DNA of 64,000 bases. Origin: Vampirovibrio chlorellavorus (GTDB taxonomy: Bacteria; Cyanobacteriota; Vampirovibrionia; Vampirovibrionales; Vampirovibrionaceae). The translations under genes were made by a program, and so were the position numbers. Under the pieces are notes generated by a model that saw only the letters and a list, made by a program, of their open reading frames with translations, ran no database searches and was not told the origin of the DNA. This document shows positions 9,031 to 18,067 of the stretch, piece by piece; within the stretch, counting starts at the first letter, position 1, and the number at the start of each line of letters is the position of its first letter. The stretch spans positions 930,001 to 994,000 of the forward strand of contig QFWI01000008.1 in the NCBI GenBank assembly GCA_003149345.1, written 5' to 3'.

Positions 9031-10365
9031 ATGAACATTATTGAAATTATAGATAAAAAACGCCGGGGGTTAACCCATTCCCACGAAGAGATTGCCGCGC
9101 TGGTGCGCATGATGGAATCGGGGAAAGCCCACGACTACCAGATTTCGGCCTGGTTAATGGCGGTTTGCATTCAGGGATTGAATATGGATGAAACCACCTG
9201 GCTAACCCAGGCCTTTGTGGATTCCGGAACAAAAATCGACCTATCGGAAGCCGGGGGCGTTGTGGTTGACAAGCATAGCACTGGCGGAGTCGGTGATAAA
9301 ACCACCCTGGCGCTGATCCCCATGCTGGCCAGCGCCGGAGTCAAGGTGGCCAAACTGTCAGGCCGAGGACTGGGCTTTACGGGCGGTACCATTGACAAGC
9401 TAGAGGCCATTCCGGGCTTTAAAACCTCCCTCAGCGGAATTGAATTCGTGGAGCAAATCCAGAAACTGGGCCTGGCCATTTCCTCCCAGACTGCCGATTT
9501 GGCCCCTGCCGACGGCAAAATGTACGCATTGCGGGACGTAACCGCTACCGTGGCCAGTATTCCGCTGATTGCGGCCTCTGTGATCTCCAAAAAGATTGCC
9601 GCCGGGGCCGATGTCATCGTGCTGGACATCAAGTATGGCTCCGGGGCCTTCATGGGCACCCTGGATGAAGCCAAGGACTTGGCCTTTACCTGCCGAGAAG
9701 TGGGAAAACGCCTGGGGAAAAGTATCTCCACCGTCATTTCCGCCATGAATCAACCCTTGGGCTACGCCATCGGCCACAGCCTGGAGGTCATTGAGATTAT
9801 CAACCTGTTGAAAGGCCAGGGCCCGCAAGATTTGGAAGACTTGTGCGTTCGATTGGGCGGCGTGGCCCTCATTGGGGCCGGACGGTTTGATAGTCTGGAG
9901 GACGCCGAAAACACCCTGAGAGCGGAACTGCATGATGGAACCGCTTTGGCCAAATTTAAAACCCTGATTCAGGCCCAACGGGGCGATGTAGGCATTCTGG
10001 ATGACTTTAGCCTGTTACCACAACCGGATCGGGTACTCATGGTGCCCTCGCCACAATCGGGCTATATTGCCGAGATTGACGCGCTGGAAGTGGCCAAAGC
10101 CGCCAAACTGGTGGGTGCCGGACGCCTGACCAAGGATTGCCCCATCAACCTGGGTGTGGGCGTGGTGTTGCACAAGAAGGTGGGCGATGCCGTAAAGCAA
10201 GGCGAAACGCTGGTAGAACTCCACTCTGGGGATAAAGATCACTGGGAAGCCCTTGAGGTGCTAAAACAAGCCTTCCACTTCTCTCCACAACCCGTCACTC
10301 CGCCCCCGCTGATTGAAGAGGTTCTGATTGGCGACGTTTGGCAAAAGCCCAGCGTGAAAGTCTAG
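9031..10365 (+). CDS. deoA: Thymidine/pyrimidine-nucleoside phosphorylase
   Basis: 444 residues, as in the family. The phosphate/nucleoside site is clear: DKHSTGGVGDKTT, then SGRGLGFTGGT with DKLE, and the lysine of VIVLDIKYGSGAFM. It splits thymidine (and uridine if of the pdp type) with phosphate to base and sugar-1-phosphate, complementing the divergent purine enzyme. The C-terminal alpha/beta domain is intact. The sequence alone does not separate deoA from pdp, so the symbol is the broader guess. Confidence 0.9.
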   Translation: MNIIEIIDKKRRGLTHSHEEIAALVRMMESGKAHDYQISAWLMAVCIQGLNMDETTWLTQAFVDSGTKIDLSEAGGVVVDKHSTGGVGDKTTLALIPMLASAGVKVAKLSGRGLGFTGGTIDKLEAIPGFKTSLSGIEFVEQIQKLGLAISSQTADLAPADGKMYALRDVTATVASIPLIAASVISKKIAAGADVIVLDIKYGSGAFMGTLDEAKDLAFTCREVGKRLGKSISTVISAMNQPLGYAIGHSLEVIEIINLLKGQGPQDLEDLCVRLGGVALIGAGRFDSLEDAENTLRAELHDGTALAKFKTLIQAQRGDVGILDDFSLLPQPDRVLMVPSPQSGYIAEIDALEVAKAAKLVGAGRLTKDCPINLGVGVVLHKKVGDAVKQGETLVELHSGDKDHWEALEVLKQAFHFSPQPVTPPPLIEEVLIGDVWQKPSVKV

Positions 10366-10482
10366 GCAAAAAGCGAAAATCCCAAAACAAAAAAGAAAGC
10401 TGGCTTGACTTTGGCGAGCAGAACACGCCTTACATGCCTTTCTACATCGTCGCCACTGTGGGGACTGACGACCCGGAGGCTT

Positions 10483-10698
10483 TTAGAACAGCTTCTTCTG
10501 AACCGGCTCCGCCTCAAACAGGTCACCCACCGGACAGTCCAGGATATCACACAGCCGATCCATGTTGTCGTAACTGGGCTGAGTCCGACCGCTGGCCCAG
10601 GAATAAACGGTCTGCTGGGGCAAGCCTAACTCCTTGGCCAGCCTGTACAGGCTCCAATCTTTTTTCTCTTTGGCCAGTTCCTTGATTTTTACCTTCAT
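10483..10698 (-). CDS. XRE-family (Cro/CI-type) transcriptional regulator
   Basis: About 71 residues, essentially a lone helix-turn-helix: LYRLAKELGLPQQTVYSWA is the HTH, followed by GRTQPS and a fourth helix LCDILDC, the standard HTH_3 pattern. ATG 10698 is chosen because GGAAGAG lies upstream, although a GTG 12 bases further up is in frame. No effector domain is present. A perfect inverted repeat lies 60-93 bases upstream and could be its own operator. Such stand-alone regulators often control themselves or a neighbour. Confidence 0.85.
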   Translation of the reverse strand: MKVKIKELAKEKKDWSLYRLAKELGLPQQTVYSWASGRTQPSYDNMDRLCDILDCPVGDLFEAEPVQKKLF

Positions 10699-10758
10699 CG
10701 CCAGAAACACTCTTCCGTTATGGCAGGCAGATCCAATGAAAAGACAAGCCCGGACTGC

Positions 10759-10791
10759 CTAAAGTTCGATCTGTGGCCGACAAAACTTTAG
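10759..10791. promoter_or_regulatory. Inverted repeat, possible operator of the XRE regulator
   Basis: CTAAAGTT at 10759-10766 and its perfect complement AACTTTAG at 10784-10791, centre-to-centre distance 25 bases. It lies just upstream of the XRE gene. The spacing suits two protein subunits on nearby faces of the helix. No function is proven. Confidence 0.4.
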
Positions 10792-10948
10792 CCAACAATC
10801 CGATTACTTAACAAAATTATACACAAGAATCTGTTGAGTAGTAACGGGCCAATTGAAAGAAGATGCTCGACATTGATCTCGGCGTTCTCGGCAAGCATAG
10901 CGAAAACGCAATCAGTCACACCCAGAGAAGTGCCAAGAAACAGCTCGG

Positions 10949-11932
10949 CTATAGCACACTTCCCGTGGGCGGTTTGGCACCAGAACCCGCCCGCTGCTTG
11001 TCCCAATCCAGACAATCAATCACTTCGCCGTGACGATTGATGGCCTTGATCCAGATATGCTTGGGCGTTACTTCCACAAACAAAAAATGATGCGTTTTCA
11101 GGCGAACCTCAGAATGAGGCTGGATTTGCTTAAAGTTGTACAAGTAACTCCCACCGCCACCGGACACGATATAACGAACGCCCTGAATGGGCGCAAAACG
11201 CTCATAATCATGATCGTGGCCCGCCAGATACAAGTCCACCTTGTGCTTCACCAGCAATGGTTCCAGAATGGCCCGAGTGCCTTCCGTATTTCCGTTCCGC
11301 CCGGACGAATAAAGCGGGTGATGACCCACCACAATCTTCCAGGGCGCTTTACTCTCAGCCAGCGCCTTGGCAATCCAGGCACGTTGCTCTGGATTTCGCA
11401 CGAAATAAGTGGTGTTCAAAATAAAAAAGTCCACCGGCCCCTCAGAGACCTTGTAGTAATCTTTGGGCATCTTGAAGTATGCCATCTCATCTTCTCTGTG
11501 CCCCTTGCGATCATCATGATCCCCAATCGCCGCCAGAAAACGCATTTTTTGAGCAATCAGTCCGGCATAGGGGTCTTCAAAATGTGATTTGGCCAACCTG
11601 TTGATATCCCCGTTAGGATAAATATTGTCCCCCAGCAACAGGGTCAGCCCATAAGGCTTCCGCTTACTCAGCTTGACCATTTCATCGGCCAAACGTGTCT
11701 GAAAGGGCGTTCCCTGCCCGAAGTCCCCAAAGGCGATAAACCGCAGGGGACGCTCTGCTGTAAGCGCTTCCGTGCAAAGCAACGGCGATTCAGGATGGTA
11801 AAAGTCAAAATCCTCAAACCAGAACGCCCAACCCAATACACCCAGTATCAGGGCCACACTGAGCGCTAACAGTCTCCAGAGCCGCTTTTTCCGGGCCAAC
11901 TTATGCTTGAGAGAGGCGTCCGTATGAGTCAT
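10949..11932 (-). CDS. Membrane-anchored metallophosphoesterase (purple acid phosphatase-like)
   Basis: 327 residues. One N-terminal transmembrane or signal-anchor helix at about residues 18-37, then a calcineurin-like metallophosphoesterase domain with the ligands in order: FGDFGQG (D), LLGDNIYP (GDN), GDHDD (GDH, the place of GNH), VGHHPLY (H) and AGHDHDYERF (GHDH). The order and the TPF/YP context match acid-phosphatase-like members. The domain should lie outside the cytoplasm. The neighbour at 11994-12968 is a tandem paralogue with the same motifs. Confidence 0.85.
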   Translation of the reverse strand: MTHTDASLKHKLARKKRLWRLLALSVALILGVLGWAFWFEDFDFYHPESPLLCTEALTAERPLRFIAFGDFGQGTPFQTRLADEMVKLSKRKPYGLTLLLGDNIYPNGDINRLAKSHFEDPYAGLIAQKMRFLAAIGDHDDRKGHREDEMAYFKMPKDYYKVSEGPVDFFILNTTYFVRNPEQRAWIAKALAESKAPWKIVVGHHPLYSSGRNGNTEGTRAILEPLLVKHKVDLYLAGHDHDYERFAPIQGVRYIVSGGGGSYLYNFKQIQPHSEVRLKTHHFLFVEVTPKHIWIKAINRHGEVIDCLDWDKQRAGSGAKPPTGSVL

Positions 11933-11993
11933 TATTCAATCCATTACTTGTATGCAAATGTCTGCAAGACTGCAAAAAACAAAAATGCCCACA

Positions 11994-12968
11994 CTATCGG
12001 GGCGAGGCAAATTTGGGAGCAGCCACGGCCGAGGCTGGCAGCTGGCCATTTGCGTTTTTGCGCCACTGGGCCTGATCAATCACTTCCCCGGTCTTGGAAA
12101 TCACCGTCAGGGACAACTGACTTTTACTGGCACTGAAGTCCAGAAAATGATGAGCCTTTACTCGCACCAGGGAGCCTGGCAAGGGTTTATCAAAATTGCG
12201 CAAATAAGCGCCTCCCCCACCTGAAACCAGATGCGTAACGCCTTGCATGGCCTGAAAGCGCTCGTACTCATGATCATGACCTGCCAGGTACAAATCCGCT
12301 TTACCCTTGACCAAAACGGGCTCCAGGGTTTTTAGAAGTCCGGAGTTCAGGCCATGATCCCCGGAGGAGTAAATGGGGTGATGCCCCATGACCACTTTCC
12401 AGGGTGCTTTGGAGTCCTGCAATGCATTTTTCAGCCAGCGCTGCTGCACTTCGTCCTTGGCGAAGCGGTTGCTATCGATGACAAAGATATCAACCACCGG
12501 CTTGTGAACCGCGTAATAATAACCGGGCATGTTAAAAAACCGCAACTGGTCTGCCTGATGACCCGCCAATACGTCATGATTACCCAGTGCCACAATAAAC
12601 TGAACCGATTGCTCAATCAAAGGGGTATACAGGTCAGTAAAATAGGCCTTCCCATGTTTCTTGATATTGCCATCGGGATAGATGTTATCGCCCAAAAGCA
12701 AAACAGCCTCGTAAGGCGCTTGCCGATAACGACTGATCAGCTGGGCGGCGACCTCCTTCTGGAACGGGCTTCCAGCCCCCCAATCCCCCATGGCGACAAA
12801 TCGATAAGACGCCCCAGCAGGAGGCTTGTGATCCTGAGACTGCGGCAGGGCTTCCATAGAACGGCTGGGCGGAGCAACCGCATTGCCCCGACTGATAGAA
12901 AAGCCCAAAAACGCCATAAACAAGGAAAAAAGTGCCACTATTAACACAGAACGATTCACGCCACGCAT
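11994..12968 (-). CDS. Exported metallophosphoesterase, paralogue of the next gene downstream
   Basis: 324 residues. A hydrophobic N-terminal stretch at residues 7-23 is a signal peptide or anchor. The catalytic domain carries MGDWGAG, LLGDNIYPDG, ALGNHD, MGHHPIYSSGDHG and AGHDHEYERF, the complete calcineurin-type metal set. It is clearly homologous to the gene at 10949-11932, 61 bases downstream on the same strand, so a tandem duplication is likely. GAGAGG lies 2-7 bases before the ATG. The substrate is unknown; related enzymes act on phosphomonoesters. Confidence 0.87.
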   Translation of the reverse strand: MRGVNRSVLIVALFSLFMAFLGFSISRGNAVAPPSRSMEALPQSQDHKPPAGASYRFVAMGDWGAGSPFQKEVAAQLISRYRQAPYEAVLLLGDNIYPDGNIKKHGKAYFTDLYTPLIEQSVQFIVALGNHDVLAGHQADQLRFFNMPGYYYAVHKPVVDIFVIDSNRFAKDEVQQRWLKNALQDSKAPWKVVMGHHPIYSSGDHGLNSGLLKTLEPVLVKGKADLYLAGHDHEYERFQAMQGVTHLVSGGGGAYLRNFDKPLPGSLVRVKAHHFLDFSASKSQLSLTVISKTGEVIDQAQWRKNANGQLPASAVAAPKFASPR

Positions 12969-13054
12969 TACCTCTCTCGTTGTAAAGTGGTACGCAACAT
13001 AGATTACCTTAAAAGGGTGCGAACACGCAAAAACAAGGCAAATTTACACAAATC

Positions 13055-13083
13055 TTGTCAGTGCCATATGCTTTTGTTAGAGT
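13055..13083 (+). promoter_or_regulatory. Predicted promoter of the rpsE-rpsI ribosomal operon
   Basis: -35 TTGTCA at 13055-13060 and -10 TAGAGT at 13078-13083 with an ideal 17-base spacer. Transcription would start near 13090, leaving a leader of about 160 bases before the rpsE ATG at 13249. Confidence 0.55.
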
Positions 13084-13248
13084 AACAGTCCTCAATGTAG
13101 GCTTGGCCCATAGAGTCCCCTCTATCCGTATTCAGTGTCCACGGAAGCCTTGTCTAACCCGCAGTTTTCTAATTAACCCGAGAAAAATGCGCTTTACTTC
13201 TTGCAAGCAATTGCAGCAATAGCCCTTTACATAGGAATTGAAAAGGTA

Positions 13249-13953
13249 ATGACAAACGAAATGCCCCAAGATAACGAATTGCAACAGGAGCAAAGCCCGG
13301 TGGCTCAGGATGCTGTGACCGAATCCGCTCAACCTCAGGCCCCAGCGCAGCCCGCACGTGGCGGCGAACGCGGCCCCAGAAGAGGCGGCGGCCAAGGTCG
13401 TGGTCCCGGCAGTGGCTCCGGTCGTCCAGGCGATCGTCGCAACGCAGGCCCTTCCCAAGCAGAGGACGAAGAGCGCAGCGAGTGGAAAGAAAAAGTCATT
13501 CAAATCCGCCGGGTAACCAAAGTTGTTAAAGGCGGTAAGAAGATGTCTTTCCGGGCCGTTGTGGTAGTCGGGAACGGCAAAGGCCAGGTCGGCATCGGTA
13601 TCGGTAAATCCAACGAAGTCATCGGCGCCATCCAAAAGGGCGTTGCCGCAGCCAAAAAGAGCCTGATCACGGTTCCTTTGCACAACACCACCATTCCTCA
13701 CCCAGTCAAAACCAAGGCTGGCGGTAGTGTGGTTGTACTCCGTCCCGCCTCTAAAGGTACCGGGGTAATCGCCGGTGGTGCGGCTCGTGCGCTGCTGGAA
13801 TTGGCAGGGATTGAAAACATCCTGTCCAAGTCCCTGGGCTCTAACTCTCCCTTGAACGTCGCTCGCGCCACACTCAAGGGCCTGGCTGAATTGCGCACCT
13901 TCGAGCAAATCGCTCGCAGTCGTGGCAAAACCGTCAAAGAAATTCTGCTTTAA
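13249..13953 (+). CDS. rpsE: 30S ribosomal protein S5
   Basis: The S5 domains are unmistakable: [20 protein letters not shown] and the C-terminal [11 protein letters not shown]. At 234 residues it is much longer than the usual 165-200, owing to an N-terminal extension of about 75 residues that is Glu/Gln-rich and then Gly/Arg-rich ([14 protein letters not shown]). ATG 13249 is preferred over the in-frame TTG at 13201. It is the first gene of the operon: the usual upstream spc genes (rplR, rplF, rpsH and so on) are absent and an opposite-strand phosphatase gene lies there instead. Confidence 0.97.
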   Translation: MTNEMPQDNELQQEQSPVAQDAVTESAQPQAPAQPARGGERGPRRGGGQGRGPGSGSGRPGDRRNAGPSQAEDEERSEWKEKVIQIRRVTKVVKGGKKMSFRAVVVVGNGKGQVGIGIGKSNEVIGAIQKGVAAAKKSLITVPLHNTTIPHPVKTKAGGSVVVLRPASKGTGVIAGGAARALLELAGIENILSKSLGSNSPLNVARATLKGLAELRTFEQIARSRGKTVKEILL

Positions 13954-13981
13954 TTGCCACTAACGTTGGAGAAAGTTTCAA

Positions 13982-14191
13982 ATGTCTGCTAAAAACGAAC
14001 AACAAAAAAGCGATCGTCAGGTCAAAGTGACCCTGACCCGCAGTCTTTTGGGTCGCCCTGAAAAGCATCGCCGTGTGGCCAGAGCCTTGGGCTTAACCAA
14101 AACCAATCACACCGTGGTGCATTACGATACGGACATTATCCGTGGCATGATCACCAAAATTTCTCACCTGCTCACCGTGGAGACCGCATAA
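13982..14191 (+). CDS. rpmD: 50S ribosomal protein L30
   Basis: 69 residues with VKVTLTRSLLGRPEKHRRVARALGL, the L30 pattern in which the strand is followed by SxxGR and a helix that binds 23S rRNA. It sits between S5 and L15 exactly as in the conserved spc order. Spacing to rplO is 2 bases, so translation is probably coupled. Confidence 0.95.
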   Translation: MSAKNEQQKSDRQVKVTLTRSLLGRPEKHRRVARALGLTKTNHTVVHYDTDIIRGMITKISHLLTVETA

Positions 14192-14193
14192 TC

Positions 14194-14709
14194 ATGGCTA
14201 ATAAATCAACTGAAGCAGCTACCGAAAGCTCTGCTTTTCTGTCATTGAGTGACCTGAAACCCGCCAAAGGCTCTGTCAAGGCCAAGTTACGGGTCGGTCG
14301 GGGTCGCGCCAGCGGCGCTGGTAAAACCGCCAATCGGGGTCACAACGGTGAAGGCCAGCGTTCCGGTCGTTCCAGAAAACGCGGTTTTGAAGGCGGTCAG
14401 ATGCCTGGATACCGTCGGATGCCCAAAATCAACGGCTTCCAGCTGGTCAATCCCCGCCAGTGGCTGGAATTGAATGTGGAAGACCTGGAGCAAATCCTGT
14501 TACCGGAAGAAAACGAATTGACCTACGACCTGCTGCTGACCGGCGGCCTGATGAAAATCAAGCACGACGGCATCCGCATTCTGGGTAAAGGCGAAGTCAA
14601 GCGTAAAATCACCGTGGAAGCTCACTATGTGACCCCTTCCGCGCGAGAAAAAATCGAAGCGGCTGGTGGCACCATCCGTTTGATGGGCGCTGAAGCCGAA
14701 AGCAAATAA
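14194..14709 (+). CDS. rplO: 50S ribosomal protein L15
   Basis: 171 residues, slightly long because of an N-terminal Ser/Glu-rich tail. The conserved L15 core is present: RVGRGRASGAGKTANRG, then GFEGGQMP and the RRMPK segment of the early-folding basic region. It binds 23S rRNA late in large-subunit assembly. It lies between rpmD and secY as usual. Confidence 0.96.
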   Translation: MANKSTEAATESSAFLSLSDLKPAKGSVKAKLRVGRGRASGAGKTANRGHNGEGQRSGRSRKRGFEGGQMPGYRRMPKINGFQLVNPRQWLELNVEDLEQILLPEENELTYDLLLTGGLMKIKHDGIRILGKGEVKRKITVEAHYVTPSAREKIEAAGGTIRLMGAEAESK

Positions 14710-14749
14710 TTCGTTTCACCATACCGTGTATTTTTAAGAGGATTCTTCG

Positions 14750-16081
14750 GTGGCTAAGCCCAAAGCAGGCGCAATCCCGGGAGTCGGCGACATCCAGGCA
14801 ATCTGGGAAGCGTCCGGCCTCAAAAATAAGCTATTATTTACCATCACCATGCTGGCGGTGTTCAGGCTGGGTGTGCAAGTACCCGTCTGGGGCGTTCACG
14901 CAGATCGGCTTCAAGGGGCATTGGGCAGTCAATTGCTCGGCTTTCTGGACATGTTCTCCGGTGGCGCACTGACCAGTGTCTCGGTGTTGGCCCTTGGGAT
15001 TGGCCCGTACATTACCTCTTCCATCATCATGCAACTGCTCACCGTGGTGATTCCGCGGCTGGAGGAATTGCAGAAGGAAGAGGGTGAGGCTGGCCGCCGA
15101 AAAATCTCTCAATACACCCGTTACCTGACTGTGGTTTTGGCCATGTTCCAGGCAGGGCTGATTCTCCGTCTCATTGGCAGCGCAGGAGCGATTGATCCGG
15201 GCATTACCCCCTGGGTATTTTATGTTCAGGCCATTCTGGCGTTGACTGCCGGTTCAGTCTTTGCTCTATGGGTTTCAGAGATGATCACCGAGCGTGGAAT
15301 CGGCAACGGTGGCTCGCTGCTGATTTTCTCCGGTATTTTGTCCCGCGTGCCTTTCTACTGGACTCAGACCGAGCAATTGGTTTCCAATGACGCCCAAAAG
15401 GCTTTCTTTTTGGTCATCTTGTTAGCCATTTATCTGGTCACCATCGGCCTAATCATCGTTTTACAGGAAGCCACCCGTAAAATTTTCATCGTCAGCGCCA
15501 AGCGTCAAGTCGGTAATCGCATTTACGGCGGGCAAAATACGCACATTCCGTTTAAAATCAACCCGGCTGGCGTGATGCCCATCATTTTCGCCTTTGCTGT
15601 TCTCGCTTTCCCCAGCACTATTTTTGCGTTCCTGCAGCAGCAAAACCCGACCGGCCTGATGCGCAATGTGCTTGATTTCTACACCATGTATCTGGCTGCT
15701 GGCAAGCCAGCATACATCGTGGCGGAATTTTTGCTGATCGTGTTCTTTACCTTCTTTTACTCCTCGATTATTCCCAGCATGCAACCCAAGGAAATCGCTG
15801 ACAATCTCAAGAAGTACGGCAGTTCCATTCCAGGCGTCAAACCAGGTCGCCCCACTGCGGAAAAACTGGGCGAAATCCTGAGTCGAACGACATTCATTGG
15901 TGCCTTCGCTCTGGCCGCGGTCACTTTGATTGCCAGTTCCGCCACCAGCATCACGGGAATTACCACCTTGCAAGGACTGGGTGCAACCTCGCTCATCATC
16001 ATGGTGGGTGTCGCGCTTGACACGGTCAACCAGATCCGGGTGCATTTATTGGCCCGTCAATATGAAGGTTTCCTGAAATAA
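14750..16081 (+). CDS. secY: Protein translocase subunit SecY
   Basis: 443 residues with ten hydrophobic segments. Signature stretches include LGIGPYITSSIIMQLL (second helix region), GIGNGGSLLIF and the cytosolic loop containing RRKISQYTRYLTV. The C-terminal region has the PGRPTAEKL loop. It forms the membrane channel for preprotein export with SecE and SecG. The start is GTG at 14750 with AAGAGG 8 bases upstream. It follows rplO in the standard spc arrangement. Confidence 0.97.
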   Translation: MAKPKAGAIPGVGDIQAIWEASGLKNKLLFTITMLAVFRLGVQVPVWGVHADRLQGALGSQLLGFLDMFSGGALTSVSVLALGIGPYITSSIIMQLLTVVIPRLEELQKEEGEAGRRKISQYTRYLTVVLAMFQAGLILRLIGSAGAIDPGITPWVFYVQAILALTAGSVFALWVSEMITERGIGNGGSLLIFSGILSRVPFYWTQTEQLVSNDAQKAFFLVILLAIYLVTIGLIIVLQEATRKIFIVSAKRQVGNRIYGGQNTHIPFKINPAGVMPIIFAFAVLAFPSTIFAFLQQQNPTGLMRNVLDFYTMYLAAGKPAYIVAEFLLIVFFTFFYSSIIPSMQPKEIADNLKKYGSSIPGVKPGRPTAEKLGEILSRTTFIGAFALAAVTLIASSATSITGITTLQGLGATSLIIMVGVALDTVNQIRVHLLARQYEGFLK

Positions 16082-16107
16082 ATACACACTCCGAAAAGGG
16101 ATGATTT

Positions 16108-16896
16108 ATGAGCAATGACAGCCCAGCCTTAAAGGGCAAACTCTTATTTCCGTTTGTGGCCCCTCCCAACGGAGGCAAAGGCACTCAAACCCAAATTCTG
16201 TCTGAGCGTTACCATTTGCCGACGTTTGATATGGGCTCTACCTTTCGAGCCATTCTGAAAGAGGGGAAAGATCCCGAACTCAAGGCAGAGCTTGAATCTT
16301 ACATGAACAATGGTAAGCTGGTACCCATTGATACAGTCGTCAAAGTATTCCAAAAGGGCTTTGAAGCGCTGGCAGCCAGTCATCCAGAGGCCAAAGGCTT
16401 TATCCTGGACGGCTTTCCCCGTAACAACGAACAGGCAGATGCATTGCTGACATTATGCCAACAGTGGGGTGCCATCCTCAGCAAGACCATTTACCTGAAC
16501 GTCAGTCTGGATGTGGTCAGGACAAGAGCCACGGGACGCCGTTTCTGCTCAGAAAATGCGCGCCACGTTTACAACGTTAATGACGAACGACTCGCTCCCA
16601 AGCGACAAAAAACCAATGAGAGCGGTCAGCCTCTGACCGACACACAAGGTAGAGTCCTCTGGCTTTGCGACATTGATCAGGCCGAACTGATTATCCGGGC
16701 CGATGATGAGCCACAAACCGTGGATAAACGCCTTCTAGAATACGAAAAAGAAACCAACCCACTGATTGCCTTACTGAAAGAAAAAGCACTGTTGGCCGAA
16801 ATTAATGGCGAACAAGCACCCGAAAAAGTAACGCAGGCCATTGAGCAAATCATTCAGCCGCTGCTGGGCTTAACCGCCGCTTCTCAAGGAAATTAA
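16108..16896 (+). CDS. adk: Adenylate kinase with atypical P-loop and LID
   Basis: 262 residues against the usual 215. Family marks present: DGFPRNNEQAD at 101-111, GRR at 143-145, RADDEPQTVDKRL at 197-209. It makes 2 ADP from ATP and AMP. Oddities: the P-loop reads APPNGGKGT at 18-26, where the family has GxPGxGKGT, so two glycines are replaced. In the LID only C147 and C187 remain of the four zinc ligands (N150 and D190 at the partner positions), and the gap between them is about twice the usual. The secY-adk-map order supports the assignment. It may be active, as the lysine and threonine of the loop are kept. Confidence 0.85.
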   Translation: MSNDSPALKGKLLFPFVAPPNGGKGTQTQILSERYHLPTFDMGSTFRAILKEGKDPELKAELESYMNNGKLVPIDTVVKVFQKGFEALAASHPEAKGFILDGFPRNNEQADALLTLCQQWGAILSKTIYLNVSLDVVRTRATGRRFCSENARHVYNVNDERLAPKRQKTNESGQPLTDTQGRVLWLCDIDQAELIIRADDEPQTVDKRLLEYEKETNPLIALLKEKALLAEINGEQAPEKVTQAIEQIIQPLLGLTAASQGN

Positions 16897-16898
16897 AC

Positions 16899-17660
16899 AT
16901 GCCGGAACGTATTGACCGTAAATCCAGACACGAGATCAGCCTTATTCGGTCGGCAGCCAAAATTAACGCTGAAGCACACCTTGCTGTGCGAGAAGCCATC
17001 AAGCCAGGCATTTCAACCCTGGAACTGGATGAAATCGCGGAAGCCTTCATCCGAAAGGCTGGCGGGGTGCCTGCTTTCAAAGGACTCTATGGATTTCCGG
17101 CCACGCTGTGCGTGTCGGTCAATGAAGAAGTGGTTCATGGCATCCCCAAGGCTGATAGAATTCTTCAGGAAGGGGATGTGGTCAGCGTCGACTGTGGAAC
17201 TATTTACAAGGGTTTATACTCCGACTCGGCAGTCACTTGGCCCGTTGGCACGGTGAAACCTGAAGTTTTAAAGCTACTTGCAGCCACCGAAGAGGCACTG
17301 ATGGCAGGGATCAGTAAAATGCTGCCGGGAAATCCCCTGGATGAGGTGTCAGGAGCCATTGAAGACGTCTGTATGAAATACGGCTACGGGCTGGTTCGCA
17401 ATTACGGCGGGCACGGTGTCGGCAAAAAGCCGCACGAAGCCCCCTTCATTCACAATTTTAGAACCGGCGAGTCTGGCCCCACCCTTGAAGAGGGCAATGT
17501 TTTAGCCATTGAGCCCATGTTCAATCTGGGCGGTGACGACGTCTATACGGCGGAAGACGAGTGGACGGTTCTAACAAAAGATCACTTGCCCTCAGCGCAT
17601 TTTGAGCATACAGTAGTGGTTGTCAAAGGAGAGCCTGAGATTCTCACCCTCCTGAAGTGA
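16899..17660 (+). CDS. map: Type I methionine aminopeptidase
   Basis: 253 residues with the five metal ligands of the pita-bread fold in order: D in VSVDCGT, D in YSDSAVTW, H in GHGVGKKPHEAP, E in LAIEPMF and E in DEWTVLT. It removes initiator methionine from nascent proteins in the cytosol. Two bases separate it from adk, so translation is coupled. No N-terminal zinc-finger extension, so this is type Ia. Confidence 0.96.
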   Translation: MPERIDRKSRHEISLIRSAAKINAEAHLAVREAIKPGISTLELDEIAEAFIRKAGGVPAFKGLYGFPATLCVSVNEEVVHGIPKADRILQEGDVVSVDCGTIYKGLYSDSAVTWPVGTVKPEVLKLLAATEEALMAGISKMLPGNPLDEVSGAIEDVCMKYGYGLVRNYGGHGVGKKPHEAPFIHNFRTGESGPTLEEGNVLAIEPMFNLGGDDVYTAEDEWTVLTKDHLPSAHFEHTVVVVKGEPEILTLLK

Positions 17661-17705
17661 TTTCCAGCACACCCAGTCGCATTATTAGGAACCAAAAAAA
17701 AATCT

Positions 17706-17921
17706 ATGGCCAAAGATGTCATTGAAATGGAAGGCACCGTCCATGAATCTCTACCCAACGCCATGTTTCGGGTAGAATTGGAAAACGGTTTGGTGATCCT
17801 GGCCCATATTTCTGGTAAAATTCGCAAAAACTTTATTCGCATTCTGCCTGGCGACAAAGTCAAGATTGAATTATCGCCGTACGACCTCACCCGTGGCAGA
17901 ATCACCTACCGTCTCAAGTAA
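17706..17921 (+). CDS. infA: Translation initiation factor IF-1
   Basis: 71 residues, the exact size of IF-1, with the S1/OB-fold signature [20 protein letters not shown] and the ending [10 protein letters not shown]. It blocks the ribosomal A site during initiation. Located between map and rpmJ as in many bacteria. Confidence 0.97.
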   Translation: MAKDVIEMEGTVHESLPNAMFRVELENGLVILAHISGKIRKNFIRILPGDKVKIELSPYDLTRGRITYRLK

Positions 17922-17953
17922 AGTCCATCCCCCATAAAATCGAAGGTTAGACC

Positions 17954-18067
17954 ATGAAAGTCCGTACATCTGTCAAAAAAATGTGTGAACATTGCAAAGT
18001 AATCCGACGCAAGAAACGGGTTGCTATCATTTGTCTGAATCCGAAACACAAGCAACGCCAAGGGTAA
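17954..18067 (+). CDS. rpmJ: 50S ribosomal protein L36
   Basis: 37 codons starting [19 protein letters not shown] and ending KHKQRQG. The zinc-binding set C11, C14, C27, H32 of the classic (C+) L36 is complete. It is located directly after infA. Confidence 0.95.
   Translation: MKVRTSVKKMCEHCKVIRRKKRVAIICLNPKHKQRQG

Noticed and set aside
10788..11015. 75-codon minus-strand frame overlapping the phosphatase end
   Set aside because: Overlaps the metallophosphoesterase in another frame without start signal or recognisable motif.
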